NCBI RefSeq assembly: GCF_005233845.1
Contig: NZ_SZQL01000005.1
Location: 124,001-188,000, forward strand
Reading direction: 5' to 3'
DNA: 64,000 nt
From: Ilyomonas limi
GTDB taxonomy: Bacteria; Bacteroidota; Bacteroidia; Chitinophagales; Chitinophagaceae
Positions 45,060-55,076 of this stretch are shown in pieces; within the stretch, counting starts at the first letter, position 1, and every line of letters begins with the position of its first letter. The notes under the pieces are model-generated. The model was not told the origin of the DNA. It saw only the letters and a list, made by a program, of their open reading frames with translations, and did not search any database. The translations under genes were made by a program, and so were the position numbers.

Positions 45060-45434
45060 TTACATTTTGCTTTTTACATCGTCGGCAATAATAGCGTTAA
45101 TGCCATTCCTTTCACTCAGGGTTCCTGTTACCGTTACCTGTTCGCCGGCATGTTTTTTCGCTTCGGCATAGGCATCTGCTTTATCATGGTTTTCTACCAG
45201 TAAATACACTTTATTATCGCTGGTAAGAATACCCATGGGCGAGCCGCCTTTAATGCAGCCTGCCGCACACTCTTTGTGCCCGTCGCCATGCGCACCCGAT
45301 TTCATGTAGCAAGCCATATCCAACACTTCGCCAGTGATGGTTGAAGTGCCTTGTTGTGCATTAGCACCAATAGCTATAAAAGCAACAACCAATAAAGAAG
45401 CAAGTTTCTTTTTGTTAAGAATAATGTTGATCAT
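45060..45434 (-). CDS. Small secreted protein with conserved Cys/His motif
   Basis: 124 residues from the ATG at 45434, which starts a signal peptide ending near GANAQQG; the frame extends further upstream, but that part looks non-coding. The mature protein begins with TITGEVLDMACYMKSGAHGD, then HKECAAGCIKGGSPMGILT. Its cysteines and histidines suggest a metal or heme ligand set. The end EQVTVTGTLSERNGINAII is OB-fold-like. I recognise the CYxxxGxxGxxHxxC pattern from secreted proteins of unknown function but do not assign a named family. Confidence 0.75.
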   Translation of the reverse strand: MINIILNKKKLASLLVVAFIAIGANAQQGTSTITGEVLDMACYMKSGAHGDGHKECAAGCIKGGSPMGILTSDNKVYLLVENHDKADAYAEAKKHAGEQVTVTGTLSERNGINAIIADDVKSKM

Positions 45435-45600
45435 AATAAGCAATTTAGAAGTTAGAAAGAGGAATAAATATACAGCTTTATCGTTGATTTTAAATAAATA
45501 TTTATGTTGTTTGGTTGAGCTTGTTTTTGCTGGTAAATGCAAGCTTTTGAAATTGAAACTACCATTAGCATTAACAAAAACATTTACCGGAAGGCGGCGT

Positions 45601-46497
45601 TTACGGCTTTACTTCTTCTACTTTGTATTCATACACGTGCTTTTCCAGCCGCATTTTGTTGCCGTTTTTTTCGCTCCATTTTTTAGTAAATGCAGCACCG
45701 TAATAAAAAATAAAAGAAGTATAAAATACAAATAACAGTATCAGCACAAAACTGCCGGTAGCGCCAAATATGGTTTTGAGACTACTAAACGTAAGCAGCA
45801 AGCCTAAGATGATTTTTCCTATCGTGAATAATACGCCGGTGAAGAAGCCGCCAGCAAAAGCCGTCTTCCAGTTAGGATGTGCATTGGCAAGATATTTAAA
45901 TAACATCGTAAACCAGCCAACAGCAATGATTACAAAAACAAGCTGTGAGATTATTTTATACAATATAGAACTATAACCGCTCCATATAGCATCAATATAG
46001 TTGCTTAACAAAGCCTGCAGGCCGGAGGCAAATAGTTGCACGGATAAGATTAGGCCAGATAGCAGGATAATAATAATAGATTTCATCCGCATTTTTAAAT
46101 AGTAGCCTATACCTGCATGTTGAGCCACCTTAATGCACCAGATATCATTCACCGAGCCGCGTACCACATGAAACAAAGTAGTGGCAACAAACAGTAAAAA
46201 AACAAAGCCTGCAGCAGCAATCAGCCAGTTTGCTGCAAGTTGTTGAAAGCGGAAGAATATTTGATACAGGTCAACAGAGCTTTCTTTGCCTAAAACATCT
46301 GCAAGCTGTGCAAACACGCCTTTACGCATTGCATCGGAGCTGTAAAACAACCCAAATGTTTGAATAATAATGATGAGTGTAGGTGGCAGTGCAAAGGTGG
46401 TAAAAAAAGCCGTGGCACCTGCCAGCCGCAAAGGGTTCTGGCTTTTTAAATGGGCATAAGCCTCTTTTGAAACATTGGTAAGCTCGCGTAGTATCAT
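45601..46497 (-). CDS. YihY/virulence factor BrkB-family membrane protein
   Basis: 298 residues with about six membrane helices. The N-terminal ATAFFTTFALPPTLIIIIQT and the central TLFHVVRGSVNDIWCIKV, followed later by TAFAGGFFTGVLFTIGKIIL, match the YihY/BrkB (formerly RNase BN) family. The C-terminal helix ATGSFVLILLFVFYTSFIFY is also typical. The function is unknown, with suggested roles in transport or cell-envelope processes. It diverges from the FMN-dehydrogenase gene, 73 bases away. Confidence 0.9.
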   Translation of the reverse strand: MILRELTNVSKEAYAHLKSQNPLRLAGATAFFTTFALPPTLIIIIQTFGLFYSSDAMRKGVFAQLADVLGKESSVDLYQIFFRFQQLAANWLIAAAGFVFLLFVATTLFHVVRGSVNDIWCIKVAQHAGIGYYLKMRMKSIIIILLSGLILSVQLFASGLQALLSNYIDAIWSGYSSILYKIISQLVFVIIAVGWFTMLFKYLANAHPNWKTAFAGGFFTGVLFTIGKIILGLLLTFSSLKTIFGATGSFVLILLFVFYTSFIFYYGAAFTKKWSEKNGNKMRLEKHVYEYKVEEVKP

Positions 46498-46570
46498 ACA
46501 GATTAAGGGTTAAAAATAATGCCATTCAGACTTTTATAATAAATTAGTACAGCCATAAACAATAGTACGC

Positions 46571-47758
46571 ATGAGTACACCAAATATTACAAAGCTATCC
46601 GGCGGAATGCAATACCAGTTACAAATTTATTTTGCAGGCACACAAAATATAAAACCGCAATTGCCGGTATCTTATGAAGCGCTGGAGCAAAAGGCCCGTG
46701 AAGTAATGAAGCCCGAAGCCTTTGCATATATAGCTGGTGGCGCAGGTGCCGAAACAACAATGCTGAATAATATAGCTGCATTTAATAAATGGCAGATTGT
46801 GCCTCGTATGCTTGGTAATATAGCTACGCGCAGTATGGCTATAGAATTGTTTGGTACTAAATTTTCTTCACCGGTTTTACTTGGCCCGGTGGGCGTTTTA
46901 TCCATAGCTCACCCCGAAGCGGAATTGGCGGTAGCCCGCGCTGCTAAAGCATTAGGCGTGCCACTGGTGGTAAGTACGGTTTCATCAAAAACAATAGAAG
47001 AAATAGCCATTGCAAATGGCGATAACGCCCATTGGTTCTAATTGTACTGGGGCGCTGATAACGATTTTACCCGTAGTATTATCCACCGTGCAGAACGGGC
47101 AGGATATAGTGCCATTGTAGTAACACTGGATACCAGGCTGTTCGCATGGCGTGAGCGGGATATTCAAAATGCGTATCTGCCTTTTTTATTTGGAGAAGGG
47201 CTGGCAAATTATTTTTCCGATCCTGTTTTCGTGGCGCAGGTGGGCAATAATCCTGCAAAAAATATGATAAAAGCATTGTCAATTTTTGGTAATTGTTTTT
47301 CCAATCCTGCTTCTACCTGGGATGATCTTACAATTATTCGCAATTGTACTAAGCTGCCTATTATTTTAAAGGGCATTCAGCATCCGGATGATGCAAAAAA
47401 ATCTATAGACCACGGAGCCGATGGCATCATTGTATCAAACCATGGCGGCAGGCAGTTGGATGGTGCCGTTGGCGCATTAGATACGCTCGCCTGCATAGCA
47501 GATGCAGTTGGCGATAAAACAACTATTTTGTTTGATAGTGGTATTCGCCGTGGTGCCGATGTATTTAAAGCTATGGCCTTGGGCGCTAAAGCAGTGCTTA
47601 TTGCACGCCCTTATGCTTATGCACTCGCGCTTGGTGGTGAGCAAGGTATAAAAGAAGTAGTAAGTAACTTACTGGCGGACGTTGATCTTACTTTAGGTTT
47701 GGCAGGTTGTACTTCGTGGGCAGCGGTAACAAAGGACAGGCTGATTAGAGTGGGGTGA
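46571..47758 (+). pseudogene. FMN-dependent alpha-hydroxy-acid dehydrogenase interrupted by one in-frame TAA
   Basis: A 395-codon frame is open apart from a single TAA at 47039-47041 (codon 157). Before it the protein reads ANGDNAHWF and after it LYWGADNDF. Relatives have HWFQLYW here, so CAA (Gln) to TAA is the simplest event. Everything else is intact: KPEAFAYIAGGAGAETT, FSSPVLLGPVG, NHGGRQLDGAVGALD with the active-site His and Arg, and FDSGIRRGADVFKAMALGAK for FMN phosphate binding. The family oxidises L-lactate or similar acids. It may be a very recent pseudogene, a sequence error, or a read-through case. Confidence 0.9.
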
Positions 47759-48061
47759 ATTGTATGTTTAAACAGCACCTGAGTTCATTTGATTTTTGAA
47801 TGAAGAGAGATAAATGAGTTTTTGAATTAAAATGATGTCCCCCTGGCTTGTGCACATGAAGAGGAGGGTAGGATATTGCGGAAAATAAAATGTGCACTTA
47901 AGCTAAAGCCTGCTACATGCTTGCTAAGCTTTGCCAGGGGCTGAAGTTTTTGGTTATTATAAATATTACTATTTTCTACCAGTACCTTTTTTACCTAACG
48001 GTATTGAACACATAAACTAAGTGGTGAATAAAGGCGTACAACAATTGCAAAACCCGAATAC
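47759..48061. other. Intergenic region without a recognisable gene
   Basis: About 300 bases between the convergent FMN-dehydrogenase and LytTR genes. No coding frame, RNA gene or clear terminator hairpin was recognised. Confidence 0.5.
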
Positions 48062-48814
48062 TTATTCTTTCTTCAAACCCAGGCGTTGCAGCAGCATTTC
48101 TTTTTTAGCTTTAGAAACTAAAAGCTTTTCACCATTATCAATTTGCACATAACCGCCATCAGACCTGATAAAATTGCTTATATGCTCGAGATTAACAACA
48201 ATGGAATGATGAATGCGCTGAAAAATATCTGCCGGTAACATTTCTTCTACATCTCCCAATGTTTTAGAGACGAGCATCTTTTTTCCTTCTTTAAGATAAA
48301 TATTGGTGTATGCTCCTTCTGCATGACAGTATAAAATATTTTCAGCGGCTATAAACTCGTAACCTTCCCGCTGTGGAAAAGCAATTTTTTGGCGCTGTGC
48401 GGGCTGCCTGATATTGTGCAATAAGTTTTCAATATTGATAGTACCTTCTGAAGCAAGAATTTTTTCCTCTGCTTTTTTTATCGCAATTTTTAAATCATTT
48501 ACATCTACGGGTTTTAATAAATAATCAATTGCGCTGATGCGAAATGCTTTTGCTGCAAACTTGTCGTAAGCAGTAGTGAAGATGATGCAAAAGTCAATGT
48601 GGTCCAGCATTTCCAGCATTTCAAAGCCATTCATCCAGGGCATTTCCACATCCAGAAAAATAAGGCGGGGCTTAATTTTTTTTATGGCAAGTACGCCTTC
48701 CTTACCTGACAGGCAGGTTGCCGAAATTTCCACATTGCCACAATGTTTATCAAGATCGGCTTTAAGCGCATCTATACAATGCTGTTCATCATCTATAATT
48801 ATTGATTTTATCAT
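48062..48814 (-). CDS. LytTR-type response regulator
   Basis: 250 residues. The receiver has the acidic pair in SIIIDDEQHC, the phosphoacceptor in LIFLDVEMPWMNGFEML and the lysine in DYLLKPVDVNDL. The C-terminal LytTR DNA-binding domain reads FIAAENILYCHAEGAYTNIY, then HHSIVVNLEHISNFIRSDGG. LytTR domains bind short direct repeats near promoters. It is the expected partner of the histidine kinase at 49038-50966, 223 bases away on the same strand. Confidence 0.95.
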   Translation of the reverse strand: MIKSIIIDDEQHCIDALKADLDKHCGNVEISATCLSGKEGVLAIKKIKPRLIFLDVEMPWMNGFEMLEMLDHIDFCIIFTTAYDKFAAKAFRISAIDYLLKPVDVNDLKIAIKKAEEKILASEGTINIENLLHNIRQPAQRQKIAFPQREGYEFIAAENILYCHAEGAYTNIYLKEGKKMLVSKTLGDVEEMLPADIFQRIHHSIVVNLEHISNFIRSDGGYVQIDNGEKLLVSKAKKEMLLQRLGLKKE

Positions 48815-49037
48815 GTTAGTTAAAATAATAACTTTTCAATAAACCGTTCTTTGTCTTTAAAGTTAAGTACTCTTTTTGCTAATAGCAGATCTATCTTATA
48901 AATGATGAACTTGGTTTAACAATTCTTGCAACTGGTTTAACAGGTGGCAGCAAACATTCGTATATTTTGGATAAAGCTGGTTTGTAAAAAAGGAAGAAGT
49001 ATAAAGGCATTACCTGAAAAAGTGCAATTGCTGTTTT

Positions 49038-50966
49038 TCAATACTCATCAAAACATAGGATTACCGTAGTACCGCAAAATTGATCATGCTCATCTTTCTT
49101 GTCAATTATTGTTACCCTTGCATTCCGCTCATTTAATAAATTATCTAAGTGAAGCCGGGCTTGTGTAAGATAAACACCTTTGGATTCGTGTGTTGAATCC
49201 TTGGTTAAAAATTTATTTTGCTTCGACATTTCCCTTCCAATTCCATCATCATCTATGGTACAACGTATGGTGCCATCTGTTCTATCAACAGTAACCATTA
49301 CCATTCCGCCATTTTCTTTGGGCATTATACCGTGCCATATTGCATTTTCGATATATGGCTGAACAATTAATGCAGGCACCATTATAGATTTTAAATCCAG
49401 CGTTTTATCTATATTAAATGCATAGCTGAATTTATTATTAAAACGCATACTTTCAAGCTGAGCATATAACCGGCAGGTTTCCATCTCATCGTATAAACTA
49501 ATTTCCCGCTTATCGGAATTTTGAAAAACAGTACGGATGAGTTTTGAAAAAGTAGTTAAATACAGGATGGATTTTTCCTGTTCATTTTTCTGAATAAGCG
49601 CTTTAATAGAATTCATGCAATTGAAAATAAAATGCGGATTCATCTGTGCCCGCAGTGCTTTGGCTTCCAGTTCATGTACTTCTTTAATGTGTTGGGCGAA
49701 TAGCTTTTCTTTTTCTGTTTGAATAAGTTGCGCCTGCGTGGATTCCAATTGTTGAAGAGTAGTTTCTACCTTTAATTTTTGTTGCTGCAGCAATATATTC
49801 GCTTCCTGTTTTTGCATGTTATTACGCCATAATATAGTTCCAATTATCAGAAAGACCAGTAAAGTTGTAACTAAAATAATTATTCGTATTTTACTTTGAA
49901 ATTGCTGTTCATTATTTGCTTCTTGTTGCTGCCGTAGTTGATCTATAAAAGACAAATTTTGTGTACGGTTTATTTTCTCCTGATTAAAGAGACTATCACT
50001 CACCTTTAATGTCAATTCCTGGTATTTAAAGGCGCTATCTATCATGTGCAGCGATGTGTATATATCCACGAGTAATTTACTGGCAGTAATAATTTCGCTG
50101 AAAAAAGGTTCATTCTGAGCGCCATCAATTGTTTTTTTTAAATAAAAAACGGATGAATCGCGTAAATTTAATTTTATAAAAGTTAAGGCCAAACTATTAT
50201 AAGCTTGAAACAAATCTCTTTTAGCTGCAGCAATACTAATACCCATTCGATAGTATTTCAGTGCATTATCATACCTGCCTGATTTATCTTCAATCTGGCC
50301 TCTCCATATAAATGGAAGACACCACCCGTTGTTTTCTCTTATCTCTAAATCACAAGACTTTTCCATGTAAAACAAAGCAGAATCTAATTTGTTTAATCCA
50401 AAGTAGCAGAATCCAAGATGAGCAAGAATTAACTCCTTGTTCTTTAAATATAGCTCCGAATCTGGTGCCAGCCTATGTAAATAATCTAAGGCTTGTTGTG
50501 GATTTTCAGAATGCAGGTATATAATTCCAATCCAAAAGAGGGTAAGCGAAATTTGTAACTGATCATTCAAATCTTGGGATAGATGCAAAGCCTTAAACTC
50601 AACTTCTAATGCTTTTGGATAAGCCTCTTTTATTGCTAATGCTTCACCCATGGAATGATATGCCTTAATGCTGCCCCTGGTAAAATGTAATTTTTCAGAT
50701 AAGCGAAGGCCTTTTAGCGCATAAACCAAAGCACTGTCGGGGAAAGACCACATATAAATGTTGCTGATGTTTAAAAGCTGTAATGCTTTACTTGTATCTT
50801 CTTTAGAAGAAAGCAAATCTCTTTTGAGATTATCAACAGCGGCATTTTTTTTAGTTGAGGGATTCATTTGTTTGAAAACTTCTGCATCAGAATACTGGGC
50901 GTGAATAAAGTTTTCAAGCAACATCAGCATAAGGAGAGAAAACATCTTTTTCGTTACAGCAACCAT
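49038..50966 (-). CDS. TPR-containing sensor histidine kinase (LytS/His_kinase type)
   Basis: 642 residues with a short hydrophobic N-terminus (SLLMLMLLENFIHAQ) likely to be a signal peptide. About 300 residues of tetratricopeptide repeats (for example ALAIKEAYPKALEVEFKALH) lie outside the membrane. One membrane helix follows (IIILVTTLLVFLIIGTILW), then a coiled coil. The His_kinase domain has the H-box LRAQMNPHFIFNCMNSIKAL and the N-box LIVQPYIENAIWHGIM. Such TPR-kinases pair with LytTR regulators, as here. The signal is unknown. Confidence 0.94.
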   Translation of the reverse strand: MVAVTKKMFSLLMLMLLENFIHAQYSDAEVFKQMNPSTKKNAAVDNLKRDLLSSKEDTSKALQLLNISNIYMWSFPDSALVYALKGLRLSEKLHFTRGSIKAYHSMGEALAIKEAYPKALEVEFKALHLSQDLNDQLQISLTLFWIGIIYLHSENPQQALDYLHRLAPDSELYLKNKELILAHLGFCYFGLNKLDSALFYMEKSCDLEIRENNGWCLPFIWRGQIEDKSGRYDNALKYYRMGISIAAAKRDLFQAYNSLALTFIKLNLRDSSVFYLKKTIDGAQNEPFFSEIITASKLLVDIYTSLHMIDSAFKYQELTLKVSDSLFNQEKINRTQNLSFIDQLRQQQEANNEQQFQSKIRIIILVTTLLVFLIIGTILWRNNMQKQEANILLQQQKLKVETTLQQLESTQAQLIQTEKEKLFAQHIKEVHELEAKALRAQMNPHFIFNCMNSIKALIQKNEQEKSILYLTTFSKLIRTVFQNSDKREISLYDEMETCRLYAQLESMRFNNKFSYAFNIDKTLDLKSIMVPALIVQPYIENAIWHGIMPKENGGMVMVTVDRTDGTIRCTIDDDGIGREMSKQNKFLTKDSTHESKGVYLTQARLHLDNLLNERNARVTIIDKKDEHDQFCGTTVILCFDEY

Positions 50967-51271
50967 AATCGCTCATGCTTATTATAGGTGTATAGGAAAT
51001 TACTTTTAGAGTGAGTACTAAGGTTAAAGAATATCTTATATAGTAGCAGTTTCAATTAATAAATATAGGCTTTTAGTTGATAACATACAATACCTGCTTC
51101 TTTTAATAGAGCCATAATCATCAGCTAATTGCATTTATACGACCGCTAAATGAGGTAAAGCATTTATCAATTGCGGCGCTCAAATGCTAATGACAGAATA
51201 TAATTTTAGTAAATCAATCTGCTGTTATCGTACAAGCTGAATACTATTTATACAACATTAAAACCTTCTCT
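50967..51271. other. Intergenic region without a recognisable gene
   Basis: 305 bases, A+T-rich, between the divergent histidine kinase and the broken small secreted gene. No gene or strong promoter box was recognised. Confidence 0.45.
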
Positions 51272-51721
51272 ATGAAAAAATCCATCTTACTTATTATCAC
51301 CATTGTATTTACATTTTTATCTGCTGATGTAGTTAAAGCGCAGGGAGATATGCAAGCCAAATAGTATGATAATCCTAAGTGGGCAAGGATTGAATTAATA
51401 AAATATAAAGAAGGAAAAGCTTCAAGAGGCAATGAAATTATTAAGGATTATTTTCTTGCTGCATGCCAAAAGTCAAATACACCTGCTCCTGCTCTTGTTG
51501 ATATAATTACAGGAGACTGGGATTTGCTGGCTATTTGGAATATGGAAGGCGGTATTGAAGAAATGAATTGGGAAACAAGCCCAAATGATATTAAATGGAT
51601 GAAAGCTATCAGCGATATAGCAGGAAATGCTGAAAAGGCAAAGTTAATTATAGACGAATTTTCTTCGATAATAGAAAGAAAAACATCTTATATAGGCAGG
51701 TCAGCAAATGCTAATCTGTAG
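51272..51721 (+). pseudogene. Small secreted protein interrupted by one in-frame TAG
   Basis: The frame is open from an ATG at 51272 to the stop at 51719-51721, except for TAG at 51362-51364 (codon 31). The N-terminus is a clear signal peptide (MKKSILLIITIVFTFLSADV) followed by KAQGDMQAK, then the stop, then YDNPKWARIELIKYKEGKAS and a helical rest to IERKTSYIGRSANANL. The context suggests a glutamine codon (CAG) changed to TAG. No family was recognised. The continuous coding character after the stop supports a single recent lesion or a sequence error. Confidence 0.75.
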
Positions 51722-52547
51722 CAAGGATCATTACAACAGTTATCCGTCGGATTGCACAGCCGGAAGACAGATTTTAAAATTGCCGCATTTTTACAGCTCA
51801 GGTTGAAAAGCATACTGCAATTTTAAAATCTAAAAATATAACACGCAAAAGTGCGGTTATCAATTACAATCCACCAGCTGTTAAACGCTGGTTGCGTTTC
51901 AAGAGCGGCAATGTTAGTTTTGGACACCTTGCGAAATGCTTTCTTTTACTCTTTAATATGCAGGCGGTGTATGGTTAATCTGAAGTTATTGTAAATTTAT
52001 TTTTAGCTCCTAAACCCTTAATTTCTTATTCAATTATTGCTTTAAATTTAAAAACCTTTAAAAGCTATATAATAATACTCATAATGTTGAATTTATAAAA
52101 CAAGAACTATTTTCGTTTGGCTATACATTTTGGCTACTTTGCCGGTAAATACTACTGCATTTACATAGCAGGGAAAGCTATCAAATATTTATTCATCAGT
52201 TAACACAGCTTCTGGTAATAACCAGATCTGTAAATACCCGAATAAACGGTACGCTGCATGAAACGGTTTATTGTTTTTGGTTTGCCCCTTATATCTTCAA
52301 CAATAATATTTTTATCACAATTTAAAATGTAAATTACAGTACGATTTAAAACTAGTACTAATCAATGTAAAAAGTATAGCATAAAGGAGATTGCTACCTT
52401 AACTCCTATATCTTCCTGCACCAAAAGAAAGGCATTGCTCTATCCCAGATATTTAAGTTAAAACTGCAGAAAGGTGTTGCTGTTTGCTCACCATTACCTT
52501 TCAAAAACAAACCAGGCAATCATTATTAATCTTCTAAAAGATTCAAT
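51722..52547. other. 826-bp gene-free stretch with a 13-bp inverted repeat
   Basis: No coding frame of a known family was seen. A perfect inverted repeat is present (ATTTTAAAATTGC at 51771-51783 and GCAATTTTAAAAT at 51817-51829). One frame near 51835-51930 reads SKNITRKSAVINYNPPAVKR but matches nothing I recognise. The region precedes the AraC gene and may hold its regulatory sites. Confidence 0.5.
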
Positions 52548-53384
52548 ATGGTTTCTACTACCCAAATAAAACCAGCCCCTATTTTGCAGCCATTTATTGG
52601 TTGTTATGCACTGCGTGTAATTAATACTGGAGAGGCAGTAATGCCAAGGCCGTTGCATGCTATGAATGAGTGCTATATGACTTTCTTTTTGAAAGGATCG
52701 AGTTGCAGTGTATTGGATAGTACGGAAAAGATAGAATCAAAATGGTCAAACAATCTGAGTTCGCTTTTTATACAACCACATGGTTGTTGTTTTTATCAAG
52801 GTAGTTATGTATTATTTAGTGTTCAGTTTAAATCAAATGGTATTTCTGCCATATTTGGTATTCCACAAAAATTATTAGTAGATACAATGCTTCCTTCTGA
52901 AGATATATTGGATGACAATAACCGGCTACTTACAGAACAACTTGCATCTTCAACAGATATAGTGCAGATGAGCCAATGTATGAATACTTATCTTGTTAAA
53001 AAGTTATTACAGCAGCACCATAAAAGCAGCACAAATGCTATTGCTGCTACTTCAAATATTGTTTTAAAAAACAAAGGAGTGGTATCGCTGGATGCACTGG
53101 CATATTATGCCAATATGAGTATCCGCACTTTTGAACGCAGGTTTTTGGACGAAGTAGGCATGTCGCCTAAACTCTATGCACGTATTACCAGGTTTTATAA
53201 TGCGCTTGAAAATAAGATGCTGCATCCAAACAAAAATTTTACGGCTATAGCACACGAAAGTGGCTATTACGATCAGGCACATTTTATAAAAGAATGCAGG
53301 GAATTTGCCAACAAGTCACCCGAAGAACTTTTTAAATATACTCCGCCGCCAACGGAGCAATTTGTTGCTAAAGTGGACTATTAA
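52548..53384 (+). CDS. AraC-family transcriptional regulator
   Basis: 278 residues. The N-terminal about 150 residues resemble the DUF6597 sensor-like domain (PAPILQPFIGCYALRV, MPRPLHAMNECYMTFFLKG). The C-terminal AraC domain has two helix-turn-helix motifs: SLDALAYYANMSIRTFERRF and FTAIAHESGYYDQAHFIKEC, then REFANKSPEELFKYT. It probably binds as a dimer; the ligand is unknown. The adjacent beta-helix lipoprotein gene could be its target, which is inference. Confidence 0.92.
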   Translation: MVSTTQIKPAPILQPFIGCYALRVINTGEAVMPRPLHAMNECYMTFFLKGSSCSVLDSTEKIESKWSNNLSSLFIQPHGCCFYQGSYVLFSVQFKSNGISAIFGIPQKLLVDTMLPSEDILDDNNRLLTEQLASSTDIVQMSQCMNTYLVKKLLQQHHKSSTNAIAATSNIVLKNKGVVSLDALAYYANMSIRTFERRFLDEVGMSPKLYARITRFYNALENKMLHPNKNFTAIAHESGYYDQAHFIKECREFANKSPEELFKYTPPPTEQFVAKVDY

Positions 53385-53724
53385 AATTGTCGTTTTTTTA
53401 CAATTAGGGTTTAAAAGCAGTACATAGTTTTATACAGTAGTTAGGAGCTGTGAGGAATCAATTTTTCTTTATAGAAATAGATGTTAAATATAAGTTTTGA
53501 TGAGCTGTTGTGCTTTCTGAATGGATACCCTTATCCGGAAATCTGTATTGTGTACTTTTTGCCTGCACTTGCTTTTGTATCAATCAAATTATTCGATTGT
53601 TAAGTGGTTATTACCAGTTTTTACCGCATTCCAGCTTTTCAACCAACGCATGCCAGTATTGTATAACCGGTTTCACTGCCACAAAATTCTCTTCATTAAT
53701 AATACAATAAACCCAGGAGGCTTT

Positions 53725-54867
53725 ATGAAAAACTCACAATTTTATACGCTCTTATTTTGGGCAATATCTCTCTCATTCGTAATAGTTTCAAGCAGTTGCA
53801 ATAAAGAAGAAGCAACGCAATCCAATACATCATTATCTTCCGCATCTTCCTCCCGCAATGCAGGCAGTGCAAAAAAGAGCATTACCGTTCATGCAGGCGA
53901 ATCCATCCAGGCTGCAGTAGATGCAGCAGCGCCTGGCTCAACAATACAAATAGCACCCGGCACTTATATGGAAAGTATAACGGTTAACAAAGCAGGAATT
54001 AGTTTAGTAGGTAATGGAGAAGCCGCAGTGGTTATACAAAACCCTGGTGATGAGGAAAATGGAATACAGGTAAACGATGCCGGGGATGGCTTTGTACTTA
54101 AAAATGTTACGGTTAAAAATTTCGAAGAGAACGGAGTGCTGCTTATCCGTGTTGATAATTTTACCATCTCGCATGTAACAACAATAGACAATGGTGAATA
54201 CGGGCTTTTTCCTGTACTTTCTTCTCACGGCTTGATTGAGCATTGTACAGCAACTGGGCACACCGATACAGGTATTTATGTTGGGCAATCTTCTGATATT
54301 GAAATGCAATACAATACTGCTTATGCTAATGTAAATGGACTGGAAATTGAAAACAGTGCAAACGTCAAAGCAACTAACAATCAATCATACAACAATGTGT
54401 GCGGCATGTTAATAGATCTGCTGCCGGGTAAGACTGTAAAAACATCAACCAATGTATATGTTGGTTATAACCATGTTTTCGATAATAATCATGAGAATTT
54501 TGGCGAAGAGGGCTCGCTGGAATCTGTGATACCATCCGGATTAGGTATCCTTATATTAGGTACCGATCAAACCACGGTAGAGCATAATACCGTTATGCAT
54601 AATAATTTTTCTGGTATTACTGTATTCAGCACGCTGGTGCTGGTAGCGCTTGGAGGAGCTACTCCCGACCAGTTTGATATAGAACCTAACCCCGACGGAA
54701 CACGTGTTATCAAAAATGTAGCTCAACAAAATGGCGCAGCTCCCCCTGTGCTCGACATTCCACTGCCGGGCGTTGACCTGTTGTGGGATGGTTCTGGCAT
54801 TGGTAACTGCTGGAGTGATAATGTATTTAAAACAAGTTATCCATCTCCGCTGCCGAGCTGCAATTAG
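53725..54867 (+). CDS. Right-handed parallel beta-helix lipoprotein
   Basis: 380 residues from the ATG at 53725, which has a strong AGGAGG ribosome-binding site at 53715-53720 and starts a lipoprotein signal with the cysteine in VIVSSSCNKEE. The earlier in-frame start at 53521 is rejected for these reasons. The mature protein opens with SITVHAGESIQAAVDAAAPG, typical of pectate-lyase-like or NosD-like beta-helices, and then runs through repeated turns (GVLLIRVDNFTISHVTTIDN, DTGIYVGQSSDIEMQYN, TTVEHNTVMHNNFSGITVF). No catalytic set could be assigned. It is anchored to a membrane, probably facing the periplasm or surface. Confidence 0.88.
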   Translation: MKNSQFYTLLFWAISLSFVIVSSSCNKEEATQSNTSLSSASSSRNAGSAKKSITVHAGESIQAAVDAAAPGSTIQIAPGTYMESITVNKAGISLVGNGEAAVVIQNPGDEENGIQVNDAGDGFVLKNVTVKNFEENGVLLIRVDNFTISHVTTIDNGEYGLFPVLSSHGLIEHCTATGHTDTGIYVGQSSDIEMQYNTAYANVNGLEIENSANVKATNNQSYNNVCGMLIDLLPGKTVKTSTNVYVGYNHVFDNNHENFGEEGSLESVIPSGLGILILGTDQTTVEHNTVMHNNFSGITVFSTLVLVALGGATPDQFDIEPNPDGTRVIKNVAQQNGAAPPVLDIPLPGVDLLWDGSGIGNCWSDNVFKTSYPSPLPSCN

Positions 54868-55076
54868 CTATGTGTTCAACCAAAGCGCCCTAAACCCTTT
54901 ACTGGTATTTTAATGGTTTCTATTTATTAAATTGTTTCCTGATTAATTTATAACACTAAGCCGGCCAACAAGCTTATTTTATTACCTTTTTATTTTTCTA
55001 TACATATACTTTGCCCTTTGTACACCTTCATTTCCCCTTTGCATTCCACTATCATTTATTCCTACAACCTGCAATT

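Noticed and set aside
47039-47041. Selenocysteine, pyrrolysine or recoded stop in the FMN-dehydrogenase
   Set aside because: The codon is TAA, no recoding structure is seen, and TAA ends other genes in the window.
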